Source: Eutreptiella sp. 'Long Island Sound 2002'
Lineage: Eukaryota; Euglenozoa; Euglenophyceae; Eutreptiales; Eutreptiaceae
Direction: 5' to 3'
Assembly (NCBI GenBank): GCA_964036045.1
Contig: OZ038402.1
Location: 8,572,971 to 8,636,970, forward strand
DNA length: 64,000 bases
How positions within the stretch are numbered: the first letter of the stretch is position 1; each line of letters begins with the position of its first letter. The notes beneath the pieces are model-generated. The model was not told the DNA's origin. It was given only the letters and a program-made list of their open reading frames with translations, and did not search any database. Positions 30,701-40,600 of this stretch are shown piece by piece. A program made the position numbers and the translations under genes.

Positions 30701-32112
30701 GATTCTTCGATGTCAACAGGGGGAACCGCAAAGCATTGCCTCCAAGGCTCTGCTATGATACGGTTGACACACACGAAGTCCGTGGTGTCGGCCCGATCAA
30801 GGCCCCCATCCACATAGTGGAATTCCGTTGGCCATCTCTGGGGTGGCATGGGCTGTCCCGTAGCGTGCTGATAGACACTCTCTCCAGCCGGTAGGACGAC
30901 CTTGTTCAAGGTCATGTTGGTCAATGAGGCTACCCAATGTCGGGTACTTTCCTCCTCGGTGCATCCCATAGGAACAACCAGCACTGCCTTGGAGCGGTCC
31001 TTGCTAATCTTCGCTATCACTCTTGGAATGTCCCAACAGGGGCAATGGATCCACATCAGTCCCTGATGCGGACCCCAGTGCTTCTTCCACGCGGAGTCCT
31101 GGGCGCTCCAGTACTTCTCACACACCCGCAGATGGGCGGAGGTTCCTGAAGAGAACGCATCCAGGGCCAGATCCGACGCTCCCAGGTCCGCGACCACTCG
31201 GTTCGCCACTTCCAGCCTTACGCCGTACTCCTGGTTTGCTGGCCCAGTGGGCTCAGTGTCCAGCGCGGCCACTTCCAGCTGATTGCGCTCGGGGTGGATC
31301 CATTGGCATTCCACATGGTGCTCAGGTGACGAAAGCCACGAGAGCTGGTCGTCCTGGTACAGGGTCATGGAGGCCTGGGCCGGGAGGACGCCGGAGTCCG
31401 TCTCCATCATGAAGTCGTACCCGACGATCATGTCCCAGTCCATCTCGGCCTCGTAGAAGCTACCGTGCAGGAGGATTTCCTTGCCGAGGTCTGGGCGGCT
31501 TAGCTCACGATGGTTCACGAACTGCAGCCCAATGGCCGCTTCTATCGTGCCTCCCACCATGTACTGGCCGCTCGCCACCTTCAGCCTGACAGGTTTCCGA
31601 CTGTCGGTCAGACACTCTGGTGGAAGTAGGCCAGCCTTGACCAAGCTGACCTGAGCTCCCGTGTCGACCAACACGTCGAAAACCTTTTCCACTTCCCCGC
31701 ATAAGGCACGGACCTTAAGATGCAACTGCCGCTCGCGACCGACACGGCGCACGGCGTGCAAACTCAGGATCTCCGGCCGTTCCAGAAGCTCAACAAGCGA
31801 CTGGTGCAGGTCGTGGACAATGGGCTCAGGCTGCCCATCTGCAGCATCCAGCTGCGGTCCGGGTGATCCTCCGATACTCTCGGAAAGATCGTGTAGTACA
31901 TCAAACACATTCTTGGTCGCGAAGGACGGACGGGTGCAAGGGTTCGTGCCTTCACTTGCCCTCACCCCGCCTCCGCGACTGGGCGCCGGACCGGGCCTTC
32001 CGCCCGCGGCAGTCCCCTTGTGCTTATCGACTCCCGACTGGGATGGTTCGGCGCTTCCCACGTCACCATCCTGCGACCGCCCTAGCTGGGGCCCTTGGCT
32101 GCAGGGGCTCCG
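27637..32112 (-). CDS. El-2 Pol: protease, degenerate methyltransferase-like domain, RT, RNase H, integrase
   Basis: Pol follows a UAG (32115-32113) in the gag frame. Counting from 32061, the aspartic protease has LVDTGAQVSLV near residue 133. Residues about 288-420 align in layout with the Dam-like domain of El-1 (LDAFSS, MWIHCPCWDIPRV, KAVLVVPMG), but NPPF is replaced by HCPC, so methyl transfer is unlikely. RT has RLVVDYRGLN, VIDLKHGYHQMPL and the FVDD box, and RNase H has LRTDASDYAIGA. The integrase has an HHCC region (HPGVKK ... GCSVCQAC) and acidic residues in AMDIFSM, CSDRGPEF and SNGRAEVAGR. The frame breaks near the end of the integrase, leaving the chromodomain in another frame. The usual N-to-C order of Ty3/gypsy pol is kept. 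Confidence 0.9.
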   Translation of the reverse strand, partial: RSPCSQGPQLGRSQDGDVGSAEPSQSGVDKHKGTAAGGRPGPAPSRGGGVRASEGTNPCTRPSFATKNVFDVLHDLSESIGGSPGPQLDAADGQPEPIVHDLHQSLVELLERPEILSLHAVRRVGRERQLHLKVRALCGEVEKVFDVLVDTGAQVSLVKAGLLPPECLTDSRKPVRLKVASGQYMVGGTIEAAIGLQFVNHRELSRPDLGKEILLHGSFYEAEMDWDMIVGYDFMMETDSGVLPAQASMTLYQDDQLSWLSSPEHHVECQWIHPERNQLEVAALDTEPTGPANQEYGVRLEVANRVVADLGASDLALDAFSSGTSAHLRVCEKYWSAQDSAWKKHWGPHQGLMWIHCPCWDIPRVIAKISKDRSKAVLVVPMGCTEEESTRHWVASLTNMTLNKVVLPAGESVYQHATGQPMPPQRWPTEFHYVDGGLDRADTTDFVCVNRIIAEPWRQCFAVPPVDIEESDSEDPLTEEEWDLVQGYMDQPFHDWGNQREGKGQDKAWWEVDSIVSGSYDGNTFVQRVLDHMSSQDEPPGGNPPTYGDPFRGKTRDGPLGHLGRPPEPKASGVATPQVSSVVQVPGKAKAESDDCPKIQALRARLKQKYGDTFFSGKPVFPPPVRGPYGEAKIRLKQDPRVYRHREFALRGERREAMEKILRDFIQRGWLEPCHSEWASPCFVVPKKVAGEWRLVVDYRGLNAQTQHDSYTLPLIEDMLQKQHRRRIFTVIDLKHGYHQMPLAEESRACTAMSTPLGPLQWKVMPMGVTNGNAAFQRMLENLLEPVRDCADPFVDDVIIASGDPSMSYEELLEAHERDVTRVLDLLVRHKLTGSSDKATIAVSEVVFAGHVVGNGQRKPIPGKVAAIEHWEKPKTVSELRAYLGFCNYYSGYIKMYAEYAAPMTTMLKGNREETKKGSKKALVWTEESDRAFEGMKQALLSAVGLHLVDPDRGFVLRTDASDYAIGAVLEQVLDDGRHVPVAFWSRVLAEGQRRTWTPREKEAYAIVMALRKWAGYIALHPVTVCTDHQSLQSWHKEHVDTPSGPASRRARWHETLAKFDLTVVYIPGKDNTVADCLSRWAYPASKGMQDISAHGDEAETAEAKKIIEMERLMEEEDVKCFVVMAADAPLASRVSRAVSVLAPVGAAGGRPGPAPPVGMESDKHLFPESCLQDDWTDDYAKSEAFAAEYRAVTDPDDGQKWPKGLTEEDGKLYRNGKLLVPESRVLELCEAWHHHMLHPGVKKQALDMQRRFEIDHIVLYTAIKKVRKGCSVCQACNPDNRNVKGEPQWTPVPDQPMESVAMDIFSMPEVHIGKETFDCVVLCVDRHSGYVVAVPARKKGLLAREVAVMMIRHWLTVFDIPRTICSDRGPEFTGGWFKAMCSLMGIRHAKSVAYLSRSNGRAEVAGRQLFEKLRKIHITNPRRNWFEEMWPALKAHHETPTPGGLSPHQILFGRDPLGRGLPLSGDGMGYGCQGVLRAARANGAGHPPAA

Positions 32113-32115
32113 CTA
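32113..32115 (-). other. In-frame UAG between gag and pol of El-2
   Basis: It is read CCC TAG CGG. Both flanking frames are open and in phase, so this codon alone separates gag from pol, as in El-1 and El-5. Confidence 0.8.
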
Positions 32116-35100
32116 GGGGGCGTCGGTTGTGGAGGAGGGGGTGTTCTCCTCGGCCTCAACGTCGTTGACGGCCTTCTTTCTTCCCCCTTTACCTCCTCCT
32201 TTACCCTTCTTGTCCTTGTCCTTGTTCTGGTCATTCTGGTTGTTCTCCTTGTTCTTGTTGTCCGACCTGGGGACCCAGTTCCGCTTGATCTCCTGGATTT
32301 CCTTGGCCAACTCGGTCCCCACCGACGACATCAGCTTGGCCAGCTCGTCCTTGTCGACCTCCATTTTGGCTTCCCGGATACCCGCGGGCGCACGCTTCTT
32401 CGACCCGTGCACCTTCTTGTAAGCGTCCGTGTCAGCCTTGTGGATGGGGCATGTTCGGTGGTCATGGTTGAAGCCTCGCTTCCTCCCATAACACACGAAA
32501 CAGCCCTGAGGGTGAGCTCGTATGAACTCCCCAAAGGACAGCGGAGGGTCGCCAATGCGGCGAGGGTCCCTCTTCTCCTGCTTCCTCCAACCCTGCTGCA
32601 GGGGCTTCCAGTTTCCCGGCTTGCTCCCCGCGTTCAGGTTCTTGGCCACAAAGGCACAAACGGCCACTTCGGCGGGCTCATCGTCGTCGTCATCGTCGAC
32701 GAGAGTCTCATCGCCGCCGGCTCCCGCTGGGTCCATGGCATCTTCCCCGCCAGGTCCCTCGCCAACGTAGTTGACGTCGCGGTCGCCGGGCCTCAACCCG
32801 CGGGTGTGGTGGAGGTTTCGGTACTCCTTGAGTACTTCCTCACCAACCCACTCCAGGATCTCGTCGCAGCTCATCCGCGCCGGGATGGGCTGCAGACGGA
32901 TGGTCTGGCCGCTCAACTCACAATCGTCAAGGCGCCACATCGCGGTCTTCTCGCGATCGCCCGAGACGGTGATGAGAAGAGCGTTCCGCAGGGAGTGCCG
33001 TTTGACATCCCGGGCCACGTTCTTCTTCGCCCAAGCCACCACGTTCGTATGATACTCCTTGGGGAGCATCATCTTGACCGTGTGGTTGGACTTGGCCCTC
33101 TTGGATTCCTCCTTGGTGACCCTCTTGATCCATGCTTCCGGCAGCATGGAGAGCAGGCGAGCCTGCTCGTCACCCTCGTTCCAATCCTCCACGTTGCGGC
33201 GGAAGAGGGTGTGTTTCCCTCGGAAGTCTCGCCAGTCTCGTAGGCGGATCTCCCGTCCATCATGCTCAAGCTTGATGGACTTCCAGCGCTTGGCCGCCAC
33301 CTGCGGAGCGTCCACCCGCTCCTGCTCGTTGAGCCACTTCTTGGCTTCCTTGAGGGTCTTGATTTTCCCCTCCTTGGTCGCCATGAAGGATAGCTCTCCG
33401 AGCACTTCCGGCAGGCGGTACCTGAACCGTTTGAAGACATACTTCTCCGCATCAGCGGGAGGCAGGTCTTCAGTGACGGTCAGCCCCCAATCGTCCAGCT
33501 TCTCCAAGAAGCGGTCGAGGTTGAGGGGGTTGCCGTCGTACATGGGGGGCTTGATGTCCTTCAAGTCTTCCCACACGGCGGCGTCCGCGGCCTTAGAGAC
33601 CATGAACGCCGGCCGCGAGGTCGACCGAGGTTCCCATTGGCCTCGCCCACGGACTCCCACGGCCGCCACGTCCATTTCCTCCATGGAATCCCTGTGGCTA
33701 CGCCGCGGTTCCTCCACGTACGCTGAACCGAAATGTTCACGCCGTACTGCATCCATGTACGCATCCTCATCACGGCGCCGGCGGCTGCGTTCAGCGGCCT
33801 CCCGTCGTACACCACGCGGCGGGCTGATGTCGAACTCCTCCAGGTCCAGGTCCAGGTCCAGGTCCTCACCTTCGCCGACGTCCCACTCCACGTCTCCTCT
33901 GGGGACCTCATCCCTGAGTCCACCATAACGTCCTCCAGCCCTGGGGATTGGCACCGGGGCTGGTGGCGGGCGTCGGGGGCGTACAGGCGTCCGCGGTGGA
34001 GCACGGCGGTTGTGGTAGTCCGCGCTGAGCCACTCATCGCGCCATTCCTCACTGCCACTGCCGGGCGGCACGCGCTCGTTGCGGCGGCCCGCGCTGCGGT
34101 GAGAGGGGGCGGTGAGAGAGGGGGCACTGGCGCTGGGGCGACTCCTGGGGGCTCCGCCGGGGGCGTGGGGTCTGCCTGGACCTGGTCCGGGTCCCCAGCC
34201 GTCGTCCGACGAGCCAGACTCCAGGGGTGGGTGGTCGCTGCCGACGCTCCCACGGGCTTCCAGCGCGTCCAGCCTCTCCTGCAGGCCGCTGACGACGTTG
34301 GTCAGCGACTTGGTCTCGGCCCTGGCGATGTCCAGGTCCTTCTGCGCGCGCGCGGCGACCGTGGAGATGCGAGCCATCTCGCTCTTGCCCGTGTCTACCT
34401 CCAGCTCGAGCAACTGGACTCTCCTGCGGAGGTAGACAATCCACCGCCAGGTGGCATCCGGGTCGCCGTTCCCTGGTGGGTCGTCGGGGTCCCCAGGGGG
34501 TCCTCCAGGAGGGCCTCCGCCGGGTCCGCCCGGTCCAGGGGGTCCTCCCCCGCCCGGTGGTCCGCCTCCAGGGGGTCCACTCGGTGGGCGTCCTCCAGGG
34601 GGTCCTGATGGTCCTCCGCCAGGGAGTCCCGGTGGGTCTCCGCCGGGTCGCCTCGGTGGGTCCGAGGATGGGCGCTTCCTCGTGATGCCGAACTCCATGT
34701 CGTCATCCTCGTCCATGTCGCCCCACCTGGGCGTCTCGGTCACGGAGGACTCGGAGCTCCGGTAGGGAGGAGGGAGATCCTCATCCTCACCTTCCGGTTC
34801 CATGGGGACGTCTCCGCCGCCTCTGCCCGTCCAAGCCACCACTTGGCGATGTCGACGGCCTCGTTCATCCCCGTCACTGGCGGTGAAGAAGGGGTCACTG
34901 TCGTGGGGGTGTCCACCCGTTGGCCTCCGCGGCCTCTCGGGGGTCTTCCCCTTGCCCTTCCTCCGTCGATGGGCGGTGGTGCCACTGCTCCCACTGCTGC
35001 CCGTGTCCGCCTCATCCAGCTTCATCCTGGAGGAGGCGTCCCCTTCGAAAAGCTTTCGAAGGGTCTCCACTCGTGATCCTCCCGGGGGAGTATCGCGGCG

Positions 35101-36447
35101 GAGTTTGGCCTCTGCCTCCTCCATTGCGGCGGCGGTGGCTGCGGCAGCTCGCGCTTCGGCTTCCTCCCGAGCACGAGCCGCCTCAGCTTCCCGGGCCTGC
35201 TGCAGCCGCGCCTTCTGCGCCTCCAACTCCGCCAGCCCCGCCTTCGTCTTGGCCTTCTCCTCAGCGACCTTCCGTCGCGCGGCCTCGATGGCTTCTCTCT
35301 TGGCGGCGTCCTCCTGGGCCTTAGCCGTTGCTTCGGCGTGGGCCCTTTCCTCCGCCTCCTTCTTTGCCCTCTCTTGGGCAAGCGCCTCTTCCAGCGCCTT
35401 CACCTCGGCCTCCTTGCAGGCAATGGCCTCCTGCGTCAGGCGGGCTTCCTCGTCGGCTGCCGCCAACTCACCGTTGACCTGGGCAGTCGCTGCCCCATGG
35501 GCGGCTACGGCCGTGAGTCCGGCCGCAATGGCCGCCACGGTCTGGGCGTGGATGGCCATGCCATGCGCCCACTCCGCGGCCTCCTCCTGGGCGATGCCGG
35601 CGGCGCCCTCCACGGCAGCGCTGTACTGCCTGGCCCGTTGCCGGGCAACCCGACGGTTGCAGGGCACCCCACAGGCGCGCACACAGGCGCGCGCCACGTC
35701 CCTTTCGGGAGCGACGCTGCTGCTGGAGCTGGCCTGGTCGGCCGGCATCCTCCCGCGGTGGGCCGACTCCACGTCGCTGCTGGGGCCTGCTGGGGCCTGC
35801 CGGGCCCTCAGGAGCAGCGGACGGGGCTTGGCCTGGTTCTGCTTGGCGACTTGGATGTAGTCGCCAAGGGTGGTGGAGCCGGGGTGATGACCACCATTGG
35901 CCCGTTGGGGACTGGGGGCTGGGGTTCCGCCCTTGGCGCCTTGGGCGGCTTCGGCGGCCAGGGACTCCTGGTACTCCCGCCACCTCCGGTCCCGCTTCCT
36001 GTCCCCGGCGGACCGCTTCTCCGTCGCCGGAGACGCGCTGCTGCTGCCCTGCAGCCTGCGCTCGCTCCCCGGTTCCGGGAACTTCTTCTCGATCAAGTCC
36101 CACATGGAGACGTTGATCGAGGCGCCCGACGGGTAGGCGTTGGGGTCCTCGTCCTCCTCAATCCCGTCGGGGCGCAGCCCTTCGCCGGGCCTGTCCGGCC
36201 GGGTCCAGGTCCGCCAGCGCTTGCGGCGGAAGCGGTACTCGTACCCTTCCGCCCGCAGCCACTCCTCCACTGCCCGAAGGCGGTCCTCCCCCATGTCATC
36301 CCGGAGCTCGAAGCTCCCGGGCATGCCGCCTTCGCACTGGGGATTGCTGTAGCGGTATTGCTGGTCCCACAGCAATCCGCGCAGCAGGCGCGCCACATGG
36401 GGGTGGGGCTGCGGCCACCTCCTACCCGCTTCTTGCCAATTCACCAT
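32113..36447 (-). CDS. El-2 Gag, very long (about 1.44 kaa)
   Basis: The start is taken at the ATG at 36447; the frame is open a little further up to a TGA. Gag this long is unusual, since most Ty3 Gags are 250-500 residues. The N-terminal half has an Ala/Glu/Lys-rich coiled coil (about residues 300-460, e.g. EAEVKALEEALAQERAKKE) and a Pro/Gly-rich, collagen-like stretch (PPGLPGGGPSGPPGG). A second coiled segment and Arg-rich acidic regions follow. A capsid-like helical domain (about 930-1200, e.g. NLDRFLEKLDDWG) precedes a CX2CX8HX4C zinc knuckle (CFVCYGRKRGFNHDHRTC) and a Lys/Asn/Gly-rich tail. The coiled coil may add self-assembly or host-protein contacts; that is inference. It ends at the UAG before pol. 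Confidence 0.82.
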   Translation of the reverse strand: MVNWQEAGRRWPQPHPHVARLLRGLLWDQQYRYSNPQCEGGMPGSFELRDDMGEDRLRAVEEWLRAEGYEYRFRRKRWRTWTRPDRPGEGLRPDGIEEDEDPNAYPSGASINVSMWDLIEKKFPEPGSERRLQGSSSASPATEKRSAGDRKRDRRWREYQESLAAEAAQGAKGGTPAPSPQRANGGHHPGSTTLGDYIQVAKQNQAKPRPLLLRARQAPAGPSSDVESAHRGRMPADQASSSSSVAPERDVARACVRACGVPCNRRVARQRARQYSAAVEGAAGIAQEEAAEWAHGMAIHAQTVAAIAAGLTAVAAHGAATAQVNGELAAADEEARLTQEAIACKEAEVKALEEALAQERAKKEAEERAHAEATAKAQEDAAKREAIEAARRKVAEEKAKTKAGLAELEAQKARLQQAREAEAARAREEAEARAAAATAAAMEEAEAKLRRDTPPGGSRVETLRKLFEGDASSRMKLDEADTGSSGSSGTTAHRRRKGKGKTPERPRRPTGGHPHDSDPFFTASDGDERGRRHRQVVAWTGRGGGDVPMEPEGEDEDLPPPYRSSESSVTETPRWGDMDEDDDMEFGITRKRPSSDPPRRPGGDPPGLPGGGPSGPPGGRPPSGPPGGGPPGGGGPPGPGGPGGGPPGGPPGDPDDPPGNGDPDATWRWIVYLRRRVQLLELEVDTGKSEMARISTVAARAQKDLDIARAETKSLTNVVSGLQERLDALEARGSVGSDHPPLESGSSDDGWGPGPGPGRPHAPGGAPRSRPSASAPSLTAPSHRSAGRRNERVPPGSGSEEWRDEWLSADYHNRRAPPRTPVRPRRPPPAPVPIPRAGGRYGGLRDEVPRGDVEWDVGEGEDLDLDLDLEEFDISPPRGVRREAAERSRRRRDEDAYMDAVRREHFGSAYVEEPRRSHRDSMEEMDVAAVGVRGRGQWEPRSTSRPAFMVSKAADAAVWEDLKDIKPPMYDGNPLNLDRFLEKLDDWGLTVTEDLPPADAEKYVFKRFRYRLPEVLGELSFMATKEGKIKTLKEAKKWLNEQERVDAPQVAAKRWKSIKLEHDGREIRLRDWRDFRGKHTLFRRNVEDWNEGDEQARLLSMLPEAWIKRVTKEESKRAKSNHTVKMMLPKEYHTNVVAWAKKNVARDVKRHSLRNALLITVSGDREKTAMWRLDDCELSGQTIRLQPIPARMSCDEILEWVGEEVLKEYRNLHHTRGLRPGDRDVNYVGEGPGGEDAMDPAGAGGDETLVDDDDDDEPAEVAVCAFVAKNLNAGSKPGNWKPLQQGWRKQEKRDPRRIGDPPLSFGEFIRAHPQGCFVCYGRKRGFNHDHRTCPIHKADTDAYKKVHGSKKRAPAGIREAKMEVDKDELAKLMSSVGTELAKEIQEIKRNWVPRSDNKNKENNQNDQNKDKDKKGKGGGKGGRKKAVNDVEAEENTPSSTTDAP

Positions 36448-36885
36448 GGCAGGCGGGGCGTAGTTGGTCTTGAGGTCCTTGATGTGCACTCGTTCAACTC
36501 AACGAACTGGTTGTGGTTGTTGAGGAGGGTGCTGCAGCACTGGATTGGAAGTGCGGCTGGTGCTGGTCAGTCGGTGGTTGTGGAGGTGGTTGACGCGGCC
36601 TTGCTGGTCGGCCGATGGGACTCCGGGTCGGCCGATGGGGCTGATGCAGGAGTCCTGGTCTGTGCACCTCTTTCACGGTTGCTGCGCGGTCAGGGCGATG
36701 CTCTGGACGGCGCTGCTGGTTCCGTGACGAACTCAGCACTGTCGCTGGGCGGCGCTACGAGCTGCTGCGCTGCGCTGCGAGTTGCTGCGCTGCGCTGCGA
36801 GCTGCGGGCTGCGCCGCGCTGCTCGGGGTGGGTGGCCCCGAGTGGCACGCGAGGGCTGGGTAACCCTGCGGCGGTGAAACGCTTT
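36448..36885 (-). other. El-2 5' leader
   Basis: About 440 bp lie between the 5' LTR and the gag ATG. The bases directly after the LTR on the minus strand (AAAGCGTTTCACC) do not start with TGG, so no standard tRNA primer site is seen; a different or self-priming mechanism is possible. GCTGCGCTGCGAGTT-type short repeats occur at about 36750-36810. Confidence 0.5.
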
Positions 36886-39832
36886 TGACGCGTTCCCGTG
36901 GGGGGCCGGCCACGGGACGCTGCGGTGACACGCACAAGTGAGCAGGCAGGCAAGGCACTAAGCTCACAAGGGCATCAATACGCCTGTGTCATGTGACAAA
37001 GCGTTTCAGAATCCTTGCCACTCTGCAAAGAGGGAACGAAAGTATGTACAGCAACACATCAGGATATGTACACATGGGGTTAAGACTGGACTGGGGTAAG
37101 AACATCAAGGGACAATAGACACTCTATCCTAACTTGTATCCCAATCCCAGGTCCGACCCTCTCAGTGGCTGGTGGGGGCGGGGGCTCAAACACAACCCAT
37201 GCCCTGCTCAGTCCGGACCCTGAAACCCTGCCAATAGGGGGGGTGTCCTGCCCAGCCACAGGCGAGTTCCTGGGAACCAAGAGGGCTCCAAGGCTAACCG
37301 ACGGTGGCTCCCTATGCTCCCTTAATGGCAGGTCCCAACTCCACTCTGAGCCAGAGATATGGCCCCGCCATTATCACCCAGGAGTTGGTAGCTGAAAATG
37401 GGCTGTTTCAGCCCAAATTGAAATTAACTCAAAAATCCCCAAAATTGACCCCTCGTCTGGACCCGCCAGAGGTAGGGACGAGGCAACTGACCCTATGCCC
37501 TTTGAGTACGACTCAGCTGGAGCCCTCACCCAACCTGGTTCCCTCTGAGGTCCCGGCATCAGGGCAACACGGATGAGTCATGTGGGGTCATGATGCCAAA
37601 ATCACCAAAATTGGCGTCATTCCCACGCGTGGCTCGCCCGGCCAAGGTAAGGCCAATGGCTCACAGGGTAGGAGGCAGGACCTGGGACTCCTATCTGAGT
37701 GTACAACTTGGATTTAGGTCCGGGCTCCCTATGGGCTTAGAGAAATGGGGCCGCCAATTGACCGCACGGAAGGGGGAAATTGGGGTCCCAAAATTGGGTC
37801 ATTTTGGCTGCTTGAAATGAGCCAAAATTCGGTGTGCTCCCAATAGTATATCTCCACGCCGGCTTGGAGATCCGATATGCCATTCCATACGCGATCCACC
37901 GGGAGTCCAATGGAGACTCCCATGCCCTTGGCTCTCAAAGATCTCCATGCCACTCGGCGTGGTGACGATCCCAATTGGGTCCACAAATGTCAAAATGGCA
38001 AAATTGCCCACACTCACTTTGGGCTAGCGCCTTAACGAAGGTGGCTCCGCTTCGCCCACGTGGTGTGTGGACCATGCAGACCATTACCCATAACACCCAT
38101 GTCATATATGGTCCATTGGTCCATGCGTCCGGCGTGCACGAGGGTTAGAACATGGGGCACGGCGGGCAGCAAAAGTGGAAAATTGCTCAAAATGGCCAAA
38201 AATGCGCACACTCATGGTTGGGGCAAATGAGGTACATGCCCGACTTGGACCGGGGTGTGCCATTGGATTGGTATCAAGTCATATTGGTCCAACATATCTT
38301 TTGGGCGTCGCCCAACTCCTCCGATATTGGGAATGGCAGGGTCGCCAAGTGAGCCCATGATTTGGGATAGTCCCAAATCGCCAACATGGCGGCCACGGTA
38401 TGCCAAGCCTAAGAGGAGTTACTCGCCGGGTCCAAGATATGTTGGGCACCGAAGTATGTACCCTCATATCATACTTGGGTCATGATGTCAATTGAACGTA
38501 ACGTTGAGATACACGGTCGCCACTTGACATCATGACGGGCCAAAAACGGCAAAATTGGCACAAAGACACACAAAAGTGCATTGAAAGGTGCACAATTATA
38601 TTATAATATCTTTGGCTTGGATCGTGCAATCAACTAATCCTTCTAAACACAACGACTTGACACCAATGACCTTCGATCCCACATACGTGCTCCACTTGGG
38701 GCGCCTTGAAAGGTTACTAGCGCTACTTCCCAAGTGGGCACATGAAAATATGGAAAATTGTAAAACACACACCTTGCTCCCAACGCATCGCTTCGGGATC
38801 ACCACACAAGCTTCCCTTCACGAAGGTTAGGCGTGCAATTGACTGTAGGGAGTATGGAGAAGGGGCTTGCACAATATGAGGTCCATTGGCGGGTTCGACT
38901 TGGAGCAATGGACCCGCCAAATGGGCACGCAACACAACACATGGCACATACCACATATTGCCCAAAAAGGTAGCTCCCACCACGATATGTCATGCCCCTC
39001 CAAGGGCATAACTTTGTGTCAATCGCTCATAGGAACTCAAGGAGAGTTCCTATGCAACACCAACACTTGCGCGCTACACTCTAAAGTTATCTTAACGCAC
39101 GCAATATCATGGCCAATGAATTGTAACGCAAACTCTACCCTCTTGACCATGATCCATTACACTAGCGCGCACGTGTGGAGACGCAAGGCATATAATGCTT
39201 CCTAAATTACGTCGGGAGTATTGTGAATACATCCCACGTTTCCTTATCGTCAATACTCGCAAGCGGCACGAGATATGACCTTCACAAGTGGCCTCACGAA
39301 TCAACTTTGTTTTGCCCATATCTTTAAGACAAATGGGGGGCAAGAGAAAAGGAAAGTTGATTCGTGTATAGGGAAGCACGTAGGTCCACTCGAAAGAGGT
39401 CAAATCAAGTGCGGGGATGTCGAAGTCGAAAATCCGATTTCAACATCCTGAAAAATTCGGATTAAGGTTGCGAGTATTAATTATGAAAATTGCGGAAGCA
39501 TCCATGCAGTTCCTGGCGACTTGGGAGCCTTCGTGACGGATAGCGTTAAAATTTCCATTATAAACAGTTAAACAGGCGGTTACGGTAAAGTCGCGATCCA
39601 ACCGCCAGCAGTCAAAACAGTGAGTATCAGAACGGAAGCGTAAAAATTGACGGAAACAATATGAAAATAAAACCCTGTTGATTCCTGATATTCTGGTACA
39701 CAAATCTCCGCTGGCGGTGCATCGGTTGCCGATGCGGGGCTTCACGGCACGGAACACGCCGTACATGGGGTTGGTGGACCGGAGACCGGTTGTATGCCGT
39801 AACCTGGCCATGGGGTTCTGGGTACCGCTTCA
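36886..39832 (-). mobile_element. 5' LTR of El-2 (2.95 kb)
   Basis: This is the partner of 22661-25609 at an offset of about 14.22 kb with almost no net indels. It starts TGAAGCGGTA (minus) next to the TSD CTAC at 39833-39836 and carries the same 13-bp inverted repeat (38479-38491 with 38524-38536). Confidence 0.92.
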
Positions 39833-39838
39833 CTACCA
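39833..39838 (-). other. El-1 primer-binding site, upstream half (TGGTAG)
   Basis: It lies directly after the El-1 5' LTR on the minus strand. Its continuation, CAGAGG, is 17 kb away at 22656-22651 on the other side of El-2. Confidence 0.8.
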
Positions 39839-39931
39839 TGTAACCGCTGCATAGTGGTTGATCCTTCTTGTGATTGCGAAGCCTGCAGCCTTGATGCCCC
39901 AGGGGTCGTAACGCCCGACACTGCCCCTGAT
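39839..39931 (-). mobile_element. 5' LTR of El-1, inner part (93 bp)
   Basis: It matches 12886-12978. The LTR is cut here by El-3 and resumes at 46894. The last five bases (CTGAT, 39927-39931) are one copy of the El-3 TSD. Confidence 0.9.
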
Positions 39932-40600
39932 TGTAATAAGTTGGGGCATTTGGGCCTCTCAGAAGCTTTCTGGACGAACTCTACACGACCTCATAGAGCT
40001 TCAAGATCCTAAGATACTAGGATATTTACTCATATTTGCCTCATAATTCAAGCCTATAGCTTATTGCTACAGTCTATTGCTCTTAGGTACACCACAAAGA
40101 GCAGACATCTAGATTACATTAGTAGCCATACATGAATAATCACATTCCATATGCTTATAATGTGATTTAATCATGTTTTATGCCATTTTAGAAGGTTCTA
40201 ATGTATTAGAAGCTATTTTGAAGCTATTTAGAAGCTTCAGAAGGCCTGTCGCGATTGTCGGCGCCTGCTGTCGCCGACGGCAATTTACGTGATATTGACA
40301 AGGCCTGTGACAAGATAGACTACTCAGAAAGTTGTTAAAATATAGGTTTTATTGCCTTTTTAATGAGATTTTAATGCTACATTAATTTTCCTGTTATTTA
40401 GGCATGTGAACCCGTATTACTGGACCAGCCAGTTGGTCCAGCTTGATATTCGTCAAGATCTTCGTCTTCTTGCTGTTGCCTGTGTCCTGTACTTGCCAAC
40501 AAGATCAATTGTAATGGAGAACATTGGAACCAATTTGATTTTTAAGTGCAAGACAAGGAAAATGGGTTTTCTATATGCACCCAAGCACAAGCATATGACA
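39932..40600 (+). mobile_element. 5' LTR of El-3 (669 bp)
   Basis: It starts TGTAATAAG and ends ATATGACA. It is nearly identical to 46220-46888. Confidence 0.92.

Larger units (their letters stand above)
22661..39832 (-). mobile_element. El-2: 17.2-kb Ty3/gypsy element with 2.95-kb LTRs
   Basis: Two direct repeats (22661-25609 and 36886-39832) start TGAAGCGGTA and end GC(A/G)TCA on the minus strand and are nearly identical. They enclose a large gag, a pol with protease, a methyltransferase-like domain, RT, RNase H and integrase, and a chromodomain, all on the minus strand. TSD CTAC flanks the unit. Pol has one frameshift near its integrase end. It is inserted 6 nt into the El-1 PBS. Confidence 0.93.

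Noticed and set aside
32129-36888. Several long plus-strand open frames opposite El-2 gag
   Set aside because: They mirror the GC-rich, repetitive minus-strand gag, contain low-complexity translation only, and show no domain.
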